From Betaproteobacteria bacterium (GTDB taxonomy: Bacteria > Pseudomonadota > Gammaproteobacteria > Burkholderiales > Casimicrobiaceae): DNA of 5,120 nt. Both the position numbers and the translations under genes were made by a program. The first letter of the stretch is position 1. Each line of letters begins with the position of its first letter. The stretch covers positions 1 through 5,120 of the forward strand of contig JANXZT010000278.1 of the NCBI GenBank assembly GCA_025355395.1, in the 5' to 3' direction. The notes under the pieces were generated by a model that did not search any database, was not told the origin of the DNA, and saw only the letters and a list, made by a program, of their open reading frames with translations. This document shows positions 1 to 5,120 of this stretch, in pieces.

Positions 1-675
1 ATCTTCGGTGCGGAACCGTGGACGCCCGGTATGCGCACCGCCATCGAAGCCAGGCTTGACATCGATGCCATCGATATTTATGGCCTTTCCGAGATCATCG
101 GCCCGGGCGTGGCGCAGGAATGCATAGAGACCAAGGATGGCCTCACCGTGTGGGAGGATCACTTCTATCCAGAGATCGTCGACCCGGACACCGGCAAGGT
201 GCTTCCCGACGGCGAAAAAGGCGAGCTCGTGTTTACCTCGCTCACCAAGGAAGCCTTGCCGATGGTGCGGTACCGGACCCGGGACCTGACGTGCCTGTTG
301 CCACCCACCGCGCGCTCGATGCGGCGAATCGAGAAGATCACCGGCCGCAGCGACGACATGCTCATCATCCGGGGCGTCAATCTCTTTCCGACCCAGATCG
401 AGGACCTGATTCTCAAGCAGCCAGAGCTGACGCCACACTACCTTCTGGAGGTGATGCGACCTGAAACTCTGGACGAGGTGACGGTGCACGTGGAGATGGG
501 ACCCGGGCTTGCGCTGGCAGGCGCGCAGACGCGTGACGCTGCGGCGCAAAAGCTCGAACACAACATCAAGGCTTACATCGGCGTTACCACGTCGGTGCAG
601 CTGGCCTTGCCCGGTGGCATCGAACGCTCTGCGGGCAAGGCCAGACGCATTCTGGATAAACGACCAAAGGAATGA
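1..675 (+). CDS. paaK: Phenylacetate-CoA ligase, C-terminal part (5' end outside window)
   Basis: The enzyme (EC 6.2.1.30) is cytoplasmic and activates phenylacetate with ATP and CoA to phenylacetyl-CoA, the entry step of the aerobic paa pathway. The frame is open from base 1, so the Met codon at 31 is internal. About 224 residues are present against roughly 437 in E. coli PaaK, so the N-terminal half with the P-loop lies to the left. Adenylate-forming-enzyme motifs appear in order (visible-fragment numbering): the stretch after GAEPW, the YGLSE motif at 27-31, WEDHFYPE at 51-58, VRYRTRDLT at 89-97, the hinge GRSDDMLIIRGVN at 115-127, and the C-terminal AGKARR, whose Lys213 is the likely catalytic lysine. 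Similarity to E. coli PaaK as I recall it is continuous, with no frameshift. The stop codon runs into the paaJ start region, so the two genes are co-transcribed. In E. coli the order is reversed (paaJ then paaK). Confidence 0.96.
   Translation: MFGAEPWTPGMRTAIEARLDIDAIDIYGLSEIIGPGVAQECIETKDGLTVWEDHFYPEIVDPDTGKVLPDGEKGELVFTSLTKEALPMVRYRTRDLTCLLPPTARSMRRIEKITGRSDDMLIIRGVNLFPTQIEDLILKQPELTPHYLLEVMRPETLDEVTVHVEMGPGLALAGAQTRDAAAQKLEHNIKAYIGVTTSVQLALPGGIERSAGKARRILDKRPKE
666..671 (+). promoter_or_regulatory. Shine-Dalgarno that decides the paaJ start
   Basis: AAAGGA lies inside the last codons of paaK. It touches the ATG at 672, leaving no spacer, but stands 6 nt before the in-frame GTG at 678, which is a normal distance. 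It therefore favours GTG as the paaJ start and suggests translational coupling to paaK. Confidence 0.65.
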
Positions 676-677
676 CC

Positions 678-1880
678 GTGAACGAAGCATTCATCTGTGA
701 CGCAGTGCGCACCGCATTCGGCCGCTACGGGGGCGCGCTTTCGTCGGTGCGGACCGACGATCTCGCCGCAGTGCCGATCAAGGCCTTGATGGATCGGCAC
801 GCGGCAACGGATTGGGCGGCGGTGGACGAGGTGTTCTACGGGTGCGCCAATCAGGCCGGCGAGGACAATCGCAACATCGCGCGCATGGCGGCACTTCTTG
901 CCGGCCTGCCCGATGCGGTGCCGGGCAGCACCATCAATCGCCTGTGCGGGTCGAGCCTCGATGCGATCGCGCTCGGCGCGCGCACGTTGCGAACGGGCGA
1001 GGCGGATCTCGTGATTTCCGGCGGCGTGGAAAGCATGAGTCGCGCACCGTTTGTGCTGGCAAAGTCCGAAACCGCGTTTTCGCGCACGGCAAAAGTCGAG
1101 GACACCACCATCGGTTGGCGGTTCGTGAACGCACTCATGCGCGCAAAATACGGGACCGACTCGATGCCCGAGACGGCCGAAAACGTCGCCACGGATTACC
1201 AGGTGTCACGGGCCGATCAGGATGCGTTTGCGATCCGCTCGCAGCAGCGCGCGCTTGCCTCCCAGGCGAACGGAACCCTGGCGCAGGAAATCGTGCCGGT
1301 GTCGATCAAGCAAAAGAAAGGCGATTCGGTGATCGTCGACAAGGACGAGCACCCGCGGGCGACATCGATCGAAGCATTGGGCAAGCTGAAAGGCGTGGTG
1401 CGTCCGGACGGCACGGTAACCGCCGGCAATGCTTCGGGTATCAACGATGGTGCCGCCGCGCTGTTGCTCGCGACCGAGAAGGGCGCGCGCCGGCATGGAT
1501 TGACACCACGAGCGCGCATCGTCGGTGCGGCAACGGCGGGCGTGCCGCCGCGCATCATGGGCATCGGACCCGCACCGGCGACGCAAAAGCTCCTCGCCCG
1601 GACGGGCCTTACGATCGACCAGATGGATTGCATCGAACTGAATGAGGCGTTCGCCGCGCAGGCGCTCGCGGTGTTGCGCCTCCTGGGCGTTCCCGACAAT
1701 GCGCCGCACGTGAATCCGAATGGCGGCGCGATCGCCCTCGGACATCCGCTGGGCGCTTCCGGCGCACGCCTTGCCACCACCGCGCTGCTGCAGCTCGAGC
1801 GCAACAAGGGCCGCTACGCGCTGTGCACGATGTGCATCGGCGTGGGGCAGGGCATTGCCATGATCATCGAGCGGGTATGA
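678..1880 (+). CDS. paaJ: 3-oxoadipyl-CoA/3-oxo-5,6-dehydrosuberyl-CoA thiolase
   Basis: This cytoplasmic class II thiolase (EC 2.3.1.174/2.3.1.223) carries out the two CoA-dependent cleavages of the paa pathway, the last giving succinyl-CoA and acetyl-CoA. From GTG 678 it has 400 residues, against 401 in E. coli PaaJ; its start MNEAFICDAVRT aligns with E. coli MREAFICDGIRT, and the RBS spacing fits. An overlapping ATG at 672 would add only two residues. The catalytic residues are visible: nucleophile Cys in NRLCGSS (residue 90 from GTG), NEAFAAQ (Asn322), GHPLG (His356) and the acid/base Cys in CTMCIGVGQG (Cys386). GCANQAGEDNRN, GGVESMSRAPFV and DTTIGWRFVN are typical of PaaJ/PcaF thiolases. 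The close paralogue PcaF of the beta-ketoadipate pathway cannot be excluded from sequence alone, but coupling to paaK favours PaaJ. The 106-bp gap that follows has only a 10-bp palindrome at 1884-1893 and no clear terminator, so read-through into the next gene is possible. Confidence 0.95.
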   Translation: MNEAFICDAVRTAFGRYGGALSSVRTDDLAAVPIKALMDRHAATDWAAVDEVFYGCANQAGEDNRNIARMAALLAGLPDAVPGSTINRLCGSSLDAIALGARTLRTGEADLVISGGVESMSRAPFVLAKSETAFSRTAKVEDTTIGWRFVNALMRAKYGTDSMPETAENVATDYQVSRADQDAFAIRSQQRALASQANGTLAQEIVPVSIKQKKGDSVIVDKDEHPRATSIEALGKLKGVVRPDGTVTAGNASGINDGAAALLLATEKGARRHGLTPRARIVGAATAGVPPRIMGIGPAPATQKLLARTGLTIDQMDCIELNEAFAAQALAVLRLLGVPDNAPHVNPNGGAIALGHPLGASGARLATTALLQLERNKGRYALCTMCIGVGQGIAMIIERV

Positions 1881-1973
1881 GGTGCCCGCGGGCGGTCCCT
1901 CGATTCAGAGGCAGGCGTAGCAGGATGCCGGCCTAGCCAAGCAACCGCCTCAACGTCGTGAGATCGCGTCATC

Positions 1974-1979
1974 AAGGAG
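1974..1979 (+). promoter_or_regulatory. Shine-Dalgarno of the AidB-like gene
   Basis: AAGGAG with a 7-nt spacer before ATG 1987 is a near-ideal ribosome binding site. It fixes the start even though the protein then has about 19 more N-terminal residues than E. coli AidB. Confidence 0.8.
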
Positions 1980-1986
1980 CTTCGAT

Positions 1987-3693
1987 ATGAACAGCCCGTC
2001 CGTCGAGTGGAATGCTGCGCAAGATTTGGGGTCTGGCACACCGCGATTCCACGCTACCCACGAGGTCACGAATCAGAGCGGTCCGATCGAGCCGTACAAT
2101 GCCTTCGACCGGGATCCGGTCCTCAAAGGCGCCATGGAACGTGGCGGCGCCCAATGGGCTCACGATCAATTGTTCGCGTACGGCGAGATCATAGGTAGCG
2201 AGCGCATGGCCGAGCTTGCACGTCAAGCAAATCGTCATGTGCCCGAGCTCAAGACCTTCGATCGCTTCGGCAACCGGATCGACGAAGTGGAATTTCATCC
2301 GGCCTATCACGAATGCATGTCGCTCATCTTCGGTCACGACGTGCACTCGCTCGCCTGGAAGGAGAAGCGCCGCGGCGCGCACGTGGCGCGAGGCATCCTG
2401 TCGTACCTTGCGAATCAGGGCGAGCAAGGCGTGTGTTGCCCCATGGGAATGACCTTCGCCAGCCTGCCGACAGTGCGCAACCTGCCGGTGCTCGCGAAAG
2501 AATGGGAAGCCAAGATCTTGTCCAATCGGTACGACCCCCGACCACTGCCGATGAACCAGAAAACCGGCGTGACGCTCGGCATGGCAATGACCGAAAAGCA
2601 AAGCGGCTCCGATCTGCGGCAAACCCAGACCCACGCCCGTCCCGCCGGCGCGCGCACGGGGCCCGGATCGGAATACTTGCTGACCGGCCATAAGTGGTTC
2701 ACCTCGGTGCCGATGAGCGATGCTTTTCTGACACTCGCGCAAACCCCAAGCGGGCTGTCGTGCTTCTTTTTCGCCCGCTGGTTTCCCGATGGGACCCGTA
2801 ACCGGATGCAAATCCAGCGCCTGAAGGAAAAATGCGGCAACAAGTCCAATGCATCGAGCGAGATCGAGCTCGTCGACACATCGGCGATCATGATCGGCGA
2901 AGAAGGACGTGGCATTCGCGCCATTCTCGAGATGGGGCATCTGTGTCGGCAGGATTTCGCGATCGGTTCCGCCGGGCTCATGCGGCAGGCGTTGACCCAG
3001 GCGCTATGGCACACGGCGCATCGTTGCGCGTTCGCGACGCTGCTCCTCGAGCGACCGCTGATGGCGAATGTGTTGGCCGATTTGGCGATCGAGGTCGAAG
3101 CCGCCGCCTTGCTCGCTTTGCGTATGGCGCAGGCACAGGATGAATCGGCGGACAGCGAGCACGAACGATTGCTCGCCCGCATCGGCACACCGGTGGCGAA
3201 GTTCTGGAACTGCAAGCGCGCGCCGTGGGTAGTCGTCGAGGCGCTCGAATGCCATGGCGGCAACGGCTTTGTCGAAGAAGGTGTCATGGCGCGGCTCTAC
3301 CGCGAGGCGCCGCTGAATGCGATCTGGGAAGGCACGAGCAATATGATGTGTTTGGATGTGCTGAGGGTGATCGAGCGCGAGCCGGCGACGCGGGATGCGT
3401 TGCTCACGGAACTGCAACTCGCACAATCGCAGGACAACGCCTATCGGACGTTCGTGGGTGCTTTGGCGCAAGATCTTTTGCCCGGGCGCAATGTGGAGAG
3501 TCGTGCGCGACGACTCACCGAGCGCGTCGCGCTGGCGCTGCAAGCAAGCCAGCTGATTCGCCATTCCACGTCCGAGGTGGCGGATCAGTTCGTGAATTCG
3601 CGGCTTGCGGGACCATGGACCGGCACCTTCGGCACGCTGGAAACAGACCCGCACGCCATGAAACGCATCATCGAACGGGCGAGCGTGGCATAG
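1987..3693 (+). CDS. aidB: AidB-family acyl-CoA dehydrogenase
   Basis: This is an FAD-dependent acyl-CoA dehydrogenase of the AidB clade, 568 residues against 541 in E. coli AidB. Matches to AidB as I recall it run the whole length: YNAFDRD near 37, an N-terminal helical domain with FHPAYHE at 103-109, CPMGMTFA at 151-158, the ACAD signature MTEKQSGSDL at 201-210, GHKWFTSVP at 234-242, GLSCFF, LKEKCGNKSNASSEIE at 279-294, the second ACAD signature around CHGGNGFVEE at 422-431, and LYREAPLNAIWEGTSN with the catalytic-base Glu448. Arg460 in CLDVLR matches the E. coli Arg437 that I recall as linked to DNA binding. E. coli AidB binds DNA, is induced by Ada, and has only weak isovaleryl-CoA dehydrogenase activity. 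Automated pipelines often label such genes isovaleryl-CoA or plain acyl-CoA dehydrogenase. The family is sure. Whether this copy acts in DNA protection or in acyl-CoA catabolism is not, and the paa neighbours make the second reading plausible. No Ada-box was recognised upstream. Confidence 0.92.
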   Translation: MNSPSVEWNAAQDLGSGTPRFHATHEVTNQSGPIEPYNAFDRDPVLKGAMERGGAQWAHDQLFAYGEIIGSERMAELARQANRHVPELKTFDRFGNRIDEVEFHPAYHECMSLIFGHDVHSLAWKEKRRGAHVARGILSYLANQGEQGVCCPMGMTFASLPTVRNLPVLAKEWEAKILSNRYDPRPLPMNQKTGVTLGMAMTEKQSGSDLRQTQTHARPAGARTGPGSEYLLTGHKWFTSVPMSDAFLTLAQTPSGLSCFFFARWFPDGTRNRMQIQRLKEKCGNKSNASSEIELVDTSAIMIGEEGRGIRAILEMGHLCRQDFAIGSAGLMRQALTQALWHTAHRCAFATLLLERPLMANVLADLAIEVEAAALLALRMAQAQDESADSEHERLLARIGTPVAKFWNCKRAPWVVVEALECHGGNGFVEEGVMARLYREAPLNAIWEGTSNMMCLDVLRVIEREPATRDALLTELQLAQSQDNAYRTFVGALAQDLLPGRNVESRARRLTERVALALQASQLIRHSTSEVADQFVNSRLAGPWTGTFGTLETDPHAMKRIIERASVA

Positions 3694-3700
3694 CGGACCG

Positions 3701-3718
3701 GCGAGGCTTCGGCCTTGC
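3701..3718 (+). terminator. TTCG-tetraloop hairpin after the AidB-like gene
   Basis: GCGAGGC-TTCG-GCCTTGC forms a 7-bp stem (one G-U pair) closed by a stable UUCG loop, 7 nt after the stop codon. The position fits a terminator. The sequence that follows (TCTGTCGCG) has only a poor U tract, so termination may be weak or Rho-assisted, or the hairpin may instead protect the mRNA 3' end. Confidence 0.5.
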
Positions 3719-3873
3719 TCTGTCGCGAAACTTCGACGCCATGCAGCAGGAACCGTGGCTGGCCACACGGCCGCGGGCCGCGGAATCCGGGTGACATCCT
3801 GCCCCGTCCGCTGAAGCGATTGGCCACGCGGCATGGATCGCGGCGCCAGCGCACTCGCCAGTTCGGTCGCCGT

Positions 3874-3905
3874 TTGATAGAGTGATTCGCCATCCTGCTT
3901 ATAGT
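3874..3905 (+). promoter_or_regulatory. Weak candidate promoter upstream of nnrU
   Basis: TTGATA (3874-3879, 5/6 to the sigma-70 -35) and TATAGT (3900-3905, 5/6 to the -10) precede the nnrU start, but the 20-nt spacer is longer than ideal. Transcription would begin around 3912, leaving a very short leader. The rest of the 3694-3927 gap, apart from the hairpin at its left end, shows no gene or RNA that I can support; it holds only GC-rich palindromic stretches such as two CCGCGG sites at 3771-3783. Confidence 0.28.
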
Positions 3906-3927
3906 AACTCTCGCGGCGGCGCTCATC

Positions 3928-4494
3928 ATGACCCTGCTGATCATCGGCTTGATCGCATTTCTCGGCATCCATGCGTTGCCGAGGATGACCACGACCCGCG
4001 CGGCAATCGTTGCGCGCTGGACCGAGAAGACCTACAAGAAAGCGTTCGCGCTGGTGTCGTTGGCCGGCCTGATCCTGATCGTCGTGGGTTACGCCCTCGC
4101 CGATCCCGGCCCGCGGCTCTTTGCGCCGTCGGCAAGCGCGATCAAGATCGCACCGTATGCCATGGTGCTCGTATTCATCCTGCTCGCCGCCGCCAATATG
4201 CGTGGCCACACGCGGCATTTACTCAAGCACCCGATGTTGCTGGCCATCATCCTCTGGTCGGTGGTGCATTTGCTCGCCAACGGCGACATGCGGGGCACGG
4301 TGCTCTTTGGTGGTTTTCTGGCCTACGCCCTGGTCGACCTGACATCGACGATGGGTCGGGGCACGGTCAAGGTCATGGTGCCGAACGTCAGATTCGATGT
4401 GATCGCGGTCGTCGCCGGTGTCGTCGTGGCGCTGGTGGTGATGACCTTTCATCGGCTTCTTTTTGGAGTCAAGGTCGCTCCGTTTGGCTTGTAG
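3928..4494 (+). CDS. NnrU family integral membrane protein
   Basis: The 188-residue protein is strongly hydrophobic, with about six predicted membrane spans near residues 2-17, 39-57, 74-90, 103-118, 122-139 and 157-175, so it sits in the inner membrane. The family features are HALPRM after the first span, RGHTRH at 92-97 and the hallmark stretch from HPMLL (101) to HLLANGD (114-120), with conserved His, Trp and Asn residues. NnrU was named in Rhodobacter, where it is needed for nitrite and nitric oxide reductase expression or activity; many homologues occur in non-denitrifiers and their biochemical role is unknown. No nitrogen-oxide genes are visible here, so denitrification should not be inferred. 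There is no purine-rich Shine-Dalgarno before the ATG, which fits a short leader or near-leaderless transcript. It is probably a separate unit from the AidB-like gene because of the 234-bp gap and the hairpin. Confidence 0.88.
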   Translation: MTLLIIGLIAFLGIHALPRMTTTRAAIVARWTEKTYKKAFALVSLAGLILIVVGYALADPGPRLFAPSASAIKIAPYAMVLVFILLAAANMRGHTRHLLKHPMLLAIILWSVVHLLANGDMRGTVLFGGFLAYALVDLTSTMGRGTVKVMVPNVRFDVIAVVAGVVVALVVMTFHRLLFGVKVAPFGL

Positions 4495-4500
4495 CGCGGA

Positions 4501-4529
4501 TTCGCTGGATACGTAAACCCGGCGATAAT
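4501..4529 (+). promoter_or_regulatory. Weak candidate promoter upstream of thioesterase gene
   Basis: GATAAT at 4524-4529 matches 5/6 of a -10 box. At a 17-nt spacer the -35 would be TTCGCT (4501-4506), only 3/6. It lies in the 64-bp gap after nnrU, 29 nt before the thioesterase ATG. Co-transcription with nnrU is an equally good reading. Confidence 0.25.
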
Positions 4530-4558
4530 GCGCCCGGAGAAGTCGCCAAGAGCCAGCC

Positions 4559-4978
4559 ATGAGCCGTTCCCACATCACCCGCTTTACCATCGAGTTCGGC
4601 GACTGCGATCCCGCGCAGATTGTGTTCTATCCCAATTATTTCCGGTGGATGGATGCCGCGGCGCTGCATTTTTTTCGCGCGGCCGGCGTGCCCAACTGGC
4701 ACCAGCGCGAAATCGACGACGGCCTCATCGGCGCCCCGCTGGTCGATGCCCAGGCCCGCTTCATTGCCCCGGCGACCTATGGCGATGACATCGAGGTCGA
4801 GACCCGCATCGCGGAGTGGCGCCAAAAAAGCTTCGTGATGCAGCATTCGATTCGCCGCGGCAACGTGGCCCTGGTCGAAGGCCGCGAGATTCGCGTGTTC
4901 GCCCGCCGGCATCCGGACGATCCGTCGCGGATTCAGGCCATCGCCGCACCACCGGACATACGCGCCTGCTGTGAGTGA
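4559..4978 (+). CDS. 4-hydroxybenzoyl-CoA thioesterase family protein (hotdog fold)
   Basis: The 139-residue cytoplasmic hydrolase cleaves an aromatic or other acyl-CoA to free acid plus CoA. It aligns almost without gaps to the Pseudomonas sp. CBS3 4-hydroxybenzoyl-CoA thioesterase (EC 3.1.2.23, about 141 residues) as I recall it: IEFGDCDP at 11-18 with catalytic Asp17, VFYPNYFRWMDAA at 22-34 including Tyr24, a central helix containing PNWHQ, and EWRQKSF at 86-92 with Arg88 and Lys90, which contact the CoA nucleotide. Two familiar positions differ: residue 20, Gly in the usual DPAGIV, is Gln here, and residue 89, Arg in CBS3, is Gln. The ATG at 4559 has a weak AAGAG 6 nt upstream; the ungapped N-terminal match supports this start. 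No dehalogenase or CoA-ligase partner of the 4-chlorobenzoate pathway is visible, so the substrate is inferred only as an aromatic acyl-CoA. With paa genes nearby, a housekeeping role in freeing trapped CoA from aromatic thioesters is plausible. Confidence 0.88.
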   Translation: MSRSHITRFTIEFGDCDPAQIVFYPNYFRWMDAAALHFFRAAGVPNWHQREIDDGLIGAPLVDAQARFIAPATYGDDIEVETRIAEWRQKSFVMQHSIRRGNVALVEGREIRVFARRHPDDPSRIQAIAAPPDIRACCE

Positions 4979-5035
4979 GGCATGCGCCGTCCCTCCGCGC
5001 GGCCTGTCGAGGACGACGCAAACGATCAAAACTCC

Positions 5036-5061
5036 GTCATTCCCGCGCATTCGGGAATCCA
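5036..5061. repeat. dRS3-like dispersed inverted repeat
   Basis: The core 5039-5058 fits the pattern ATTCCC-N8-GGGAAT exactly, within the wider frame GTCATTCCC...GGGAATCCA. This is the consensus of the neisserial dRS3 repeat, and near-identical elements are scattered in many beta/gammaproteobacterial genomes. Read on the minus strand it gives the telltale spurious peptide MDSRMRGNDG. It sits 57 bp after the thioesterase stop codon, in non-coding DNA, and could form a small hairpin. Confidence 0.75.
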
Positions 5062-5077
5062 TTTTTCAAGCCAAGAG

Positions 5078-5120
5078 GGGTCCGATTCAAGGTCAAAATG
5101 GGTCCGGTTCAAAGTCAAAA
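5078..5120. repeat. Tandem 22-bp direct repeat, running off the window edge
   Basis: Two head-to-tail copies at 5078-5099 and 5100-5120 share GGGTCCGRTTCAARGTCAAA, with 19 of 21 compared bases identical (differences at unit positions 8 and 14). The second copy is cut by the window end, so the array length is unknown. Short tandem GGGTC...GTCAAA-like units resemble those I know next to REP-associated transposase genes and IS ends, but no transposase is visible here, so that link is inference. Confidence 0.7.

Noticed and set aside
1884..1893. GCCCGCGGGC palindrome after paaJ as a terminator
   Set aside because: It is perfectly self-complementary with no loop and no U tract, so it is a poor intrinsic terminator; such short palindromes are frequent in GC-rich DNA.
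1972..2940. A 322-codon open frame on the minus strand inside the AidB-like gene
   Set aside because: It lies antisense to the strongly conserved ACAD coding region and has no recognisable domain.
3758..3783. GC-rich stretch with GGCC-ACAC-GGCC and two CCGCGG sites, considered as a regulatory hairpin
   Set aside because: The stems are only 4 bp or too close to fold, and nothing ties them to a gene end or start.
3874..3889. TTGAT half-site before nnrU as an FNR/NnrR box
   Set aside because: The second half (ATCAA at the proper distance) is missing, so no FNR-type site can be supported.
3004..4218. A 404-codon open frame on the minus strand spanning the end of the AidB-like gene, the gap and the start of nnrU
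   Set aside because: It is antisense to two clear family members. The translation is rich in Arg, His and Gln with no recognisable motif, as expected for a shadow frame in GC-rich DNA.
4559..4978. PaaI-type phenylacetyl-CoA thioesterase or YbgC-type thioesterase
   Set aside because: The sequence carries the FGDCDP...YPNYFRW...KSF pattern of the CBS3 4-hydroxybenzoyl-CoA thioesterase group. The PaaI GGxxFSLAD-type motif is absent and the match to YbgC is weaker.
4469..5062. A minus-strand open frame beginning MDSRMRGNDG
   Set aside because: The N-terminal peptide is the translation of the dRS3-like repeat and the rest is antisense to the thioesterase.
5078..5120. Possible CRISPR array
   Set aside because: The units abut with no spacers and have no typical repeat length or palindromy.

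Overview
The window reads as a piece of a GC-rich proteobacterial chromosome, most likely beta- or gammaproteobacterial. This rests on the close resemblance of the encoded proteins to E. coli and Pseudomonas enzymes, on an NnrU-type membrane protein, and on an ATTCCC-N8-GGGAAT repeat near the right edge, a kind common in Neisseria and other beta/gammaproteobacteria. The genus cannot be fixed from the sequence. All five recognised genes lie on the + strand and little space is non-coding.

Positions 1-1880 are the end of an aerobic phenylacetate-degradation (paa) operon. The C-terminal half of phenylacetate-CoA ligase (paaK, cut by the left edge) is followed, with almost no gap, by a complete 3-oxoadipyl-CoA/3-oxo-5,6-dehydrosuberyl-CoA thiolase (paaJ). 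These are the first and last enzymes of the pathway: PaaK makes phenylacetyl-CoA, and PaaJ performs the thiolytic steps that yield acetyl-CoA and succinyl-CoA. The best-supported paaJ start is a GTG at 678, not the overlapping ATG at 672.

Positions 1881-3693 hold a 106-bp spacer and a 568-residue acyl-CoA dehydrogenase of the AidB clade with its own strong Shine-Dalgarno sequence. AidB of E. coli belongs to the alkylation (Ada) response, but here the neighbours are acyl-CoA catabolic genes, so the role is open. A 7-bp stem with a TTCG tetraloop directly after its stop codon probably ends this transcription unit.

Positions 3694-4978 hold two smaller genes: an NnrU-family protein with about six membrane spans, and a hotdog-fold thioesterase very close to Pseudomonas 4-hydroxybenzoyl-CoA thioesterase, with Asp17, Tyr24 and Lys90 kept at the same positions. 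Both have only weak candidate promoters upstream.

Positions 4979-5120 contain no gene. They hold a dRS3-like inverted repeat followed by two tandem 22-bp units that run off the right edge, so repeat-rich or mobile DNA may begin there. The window is mostly ordinary catabolic sequence, and I found no convincing new system. The right-edge repeats and the AidB-like gene are the points most worth checking.
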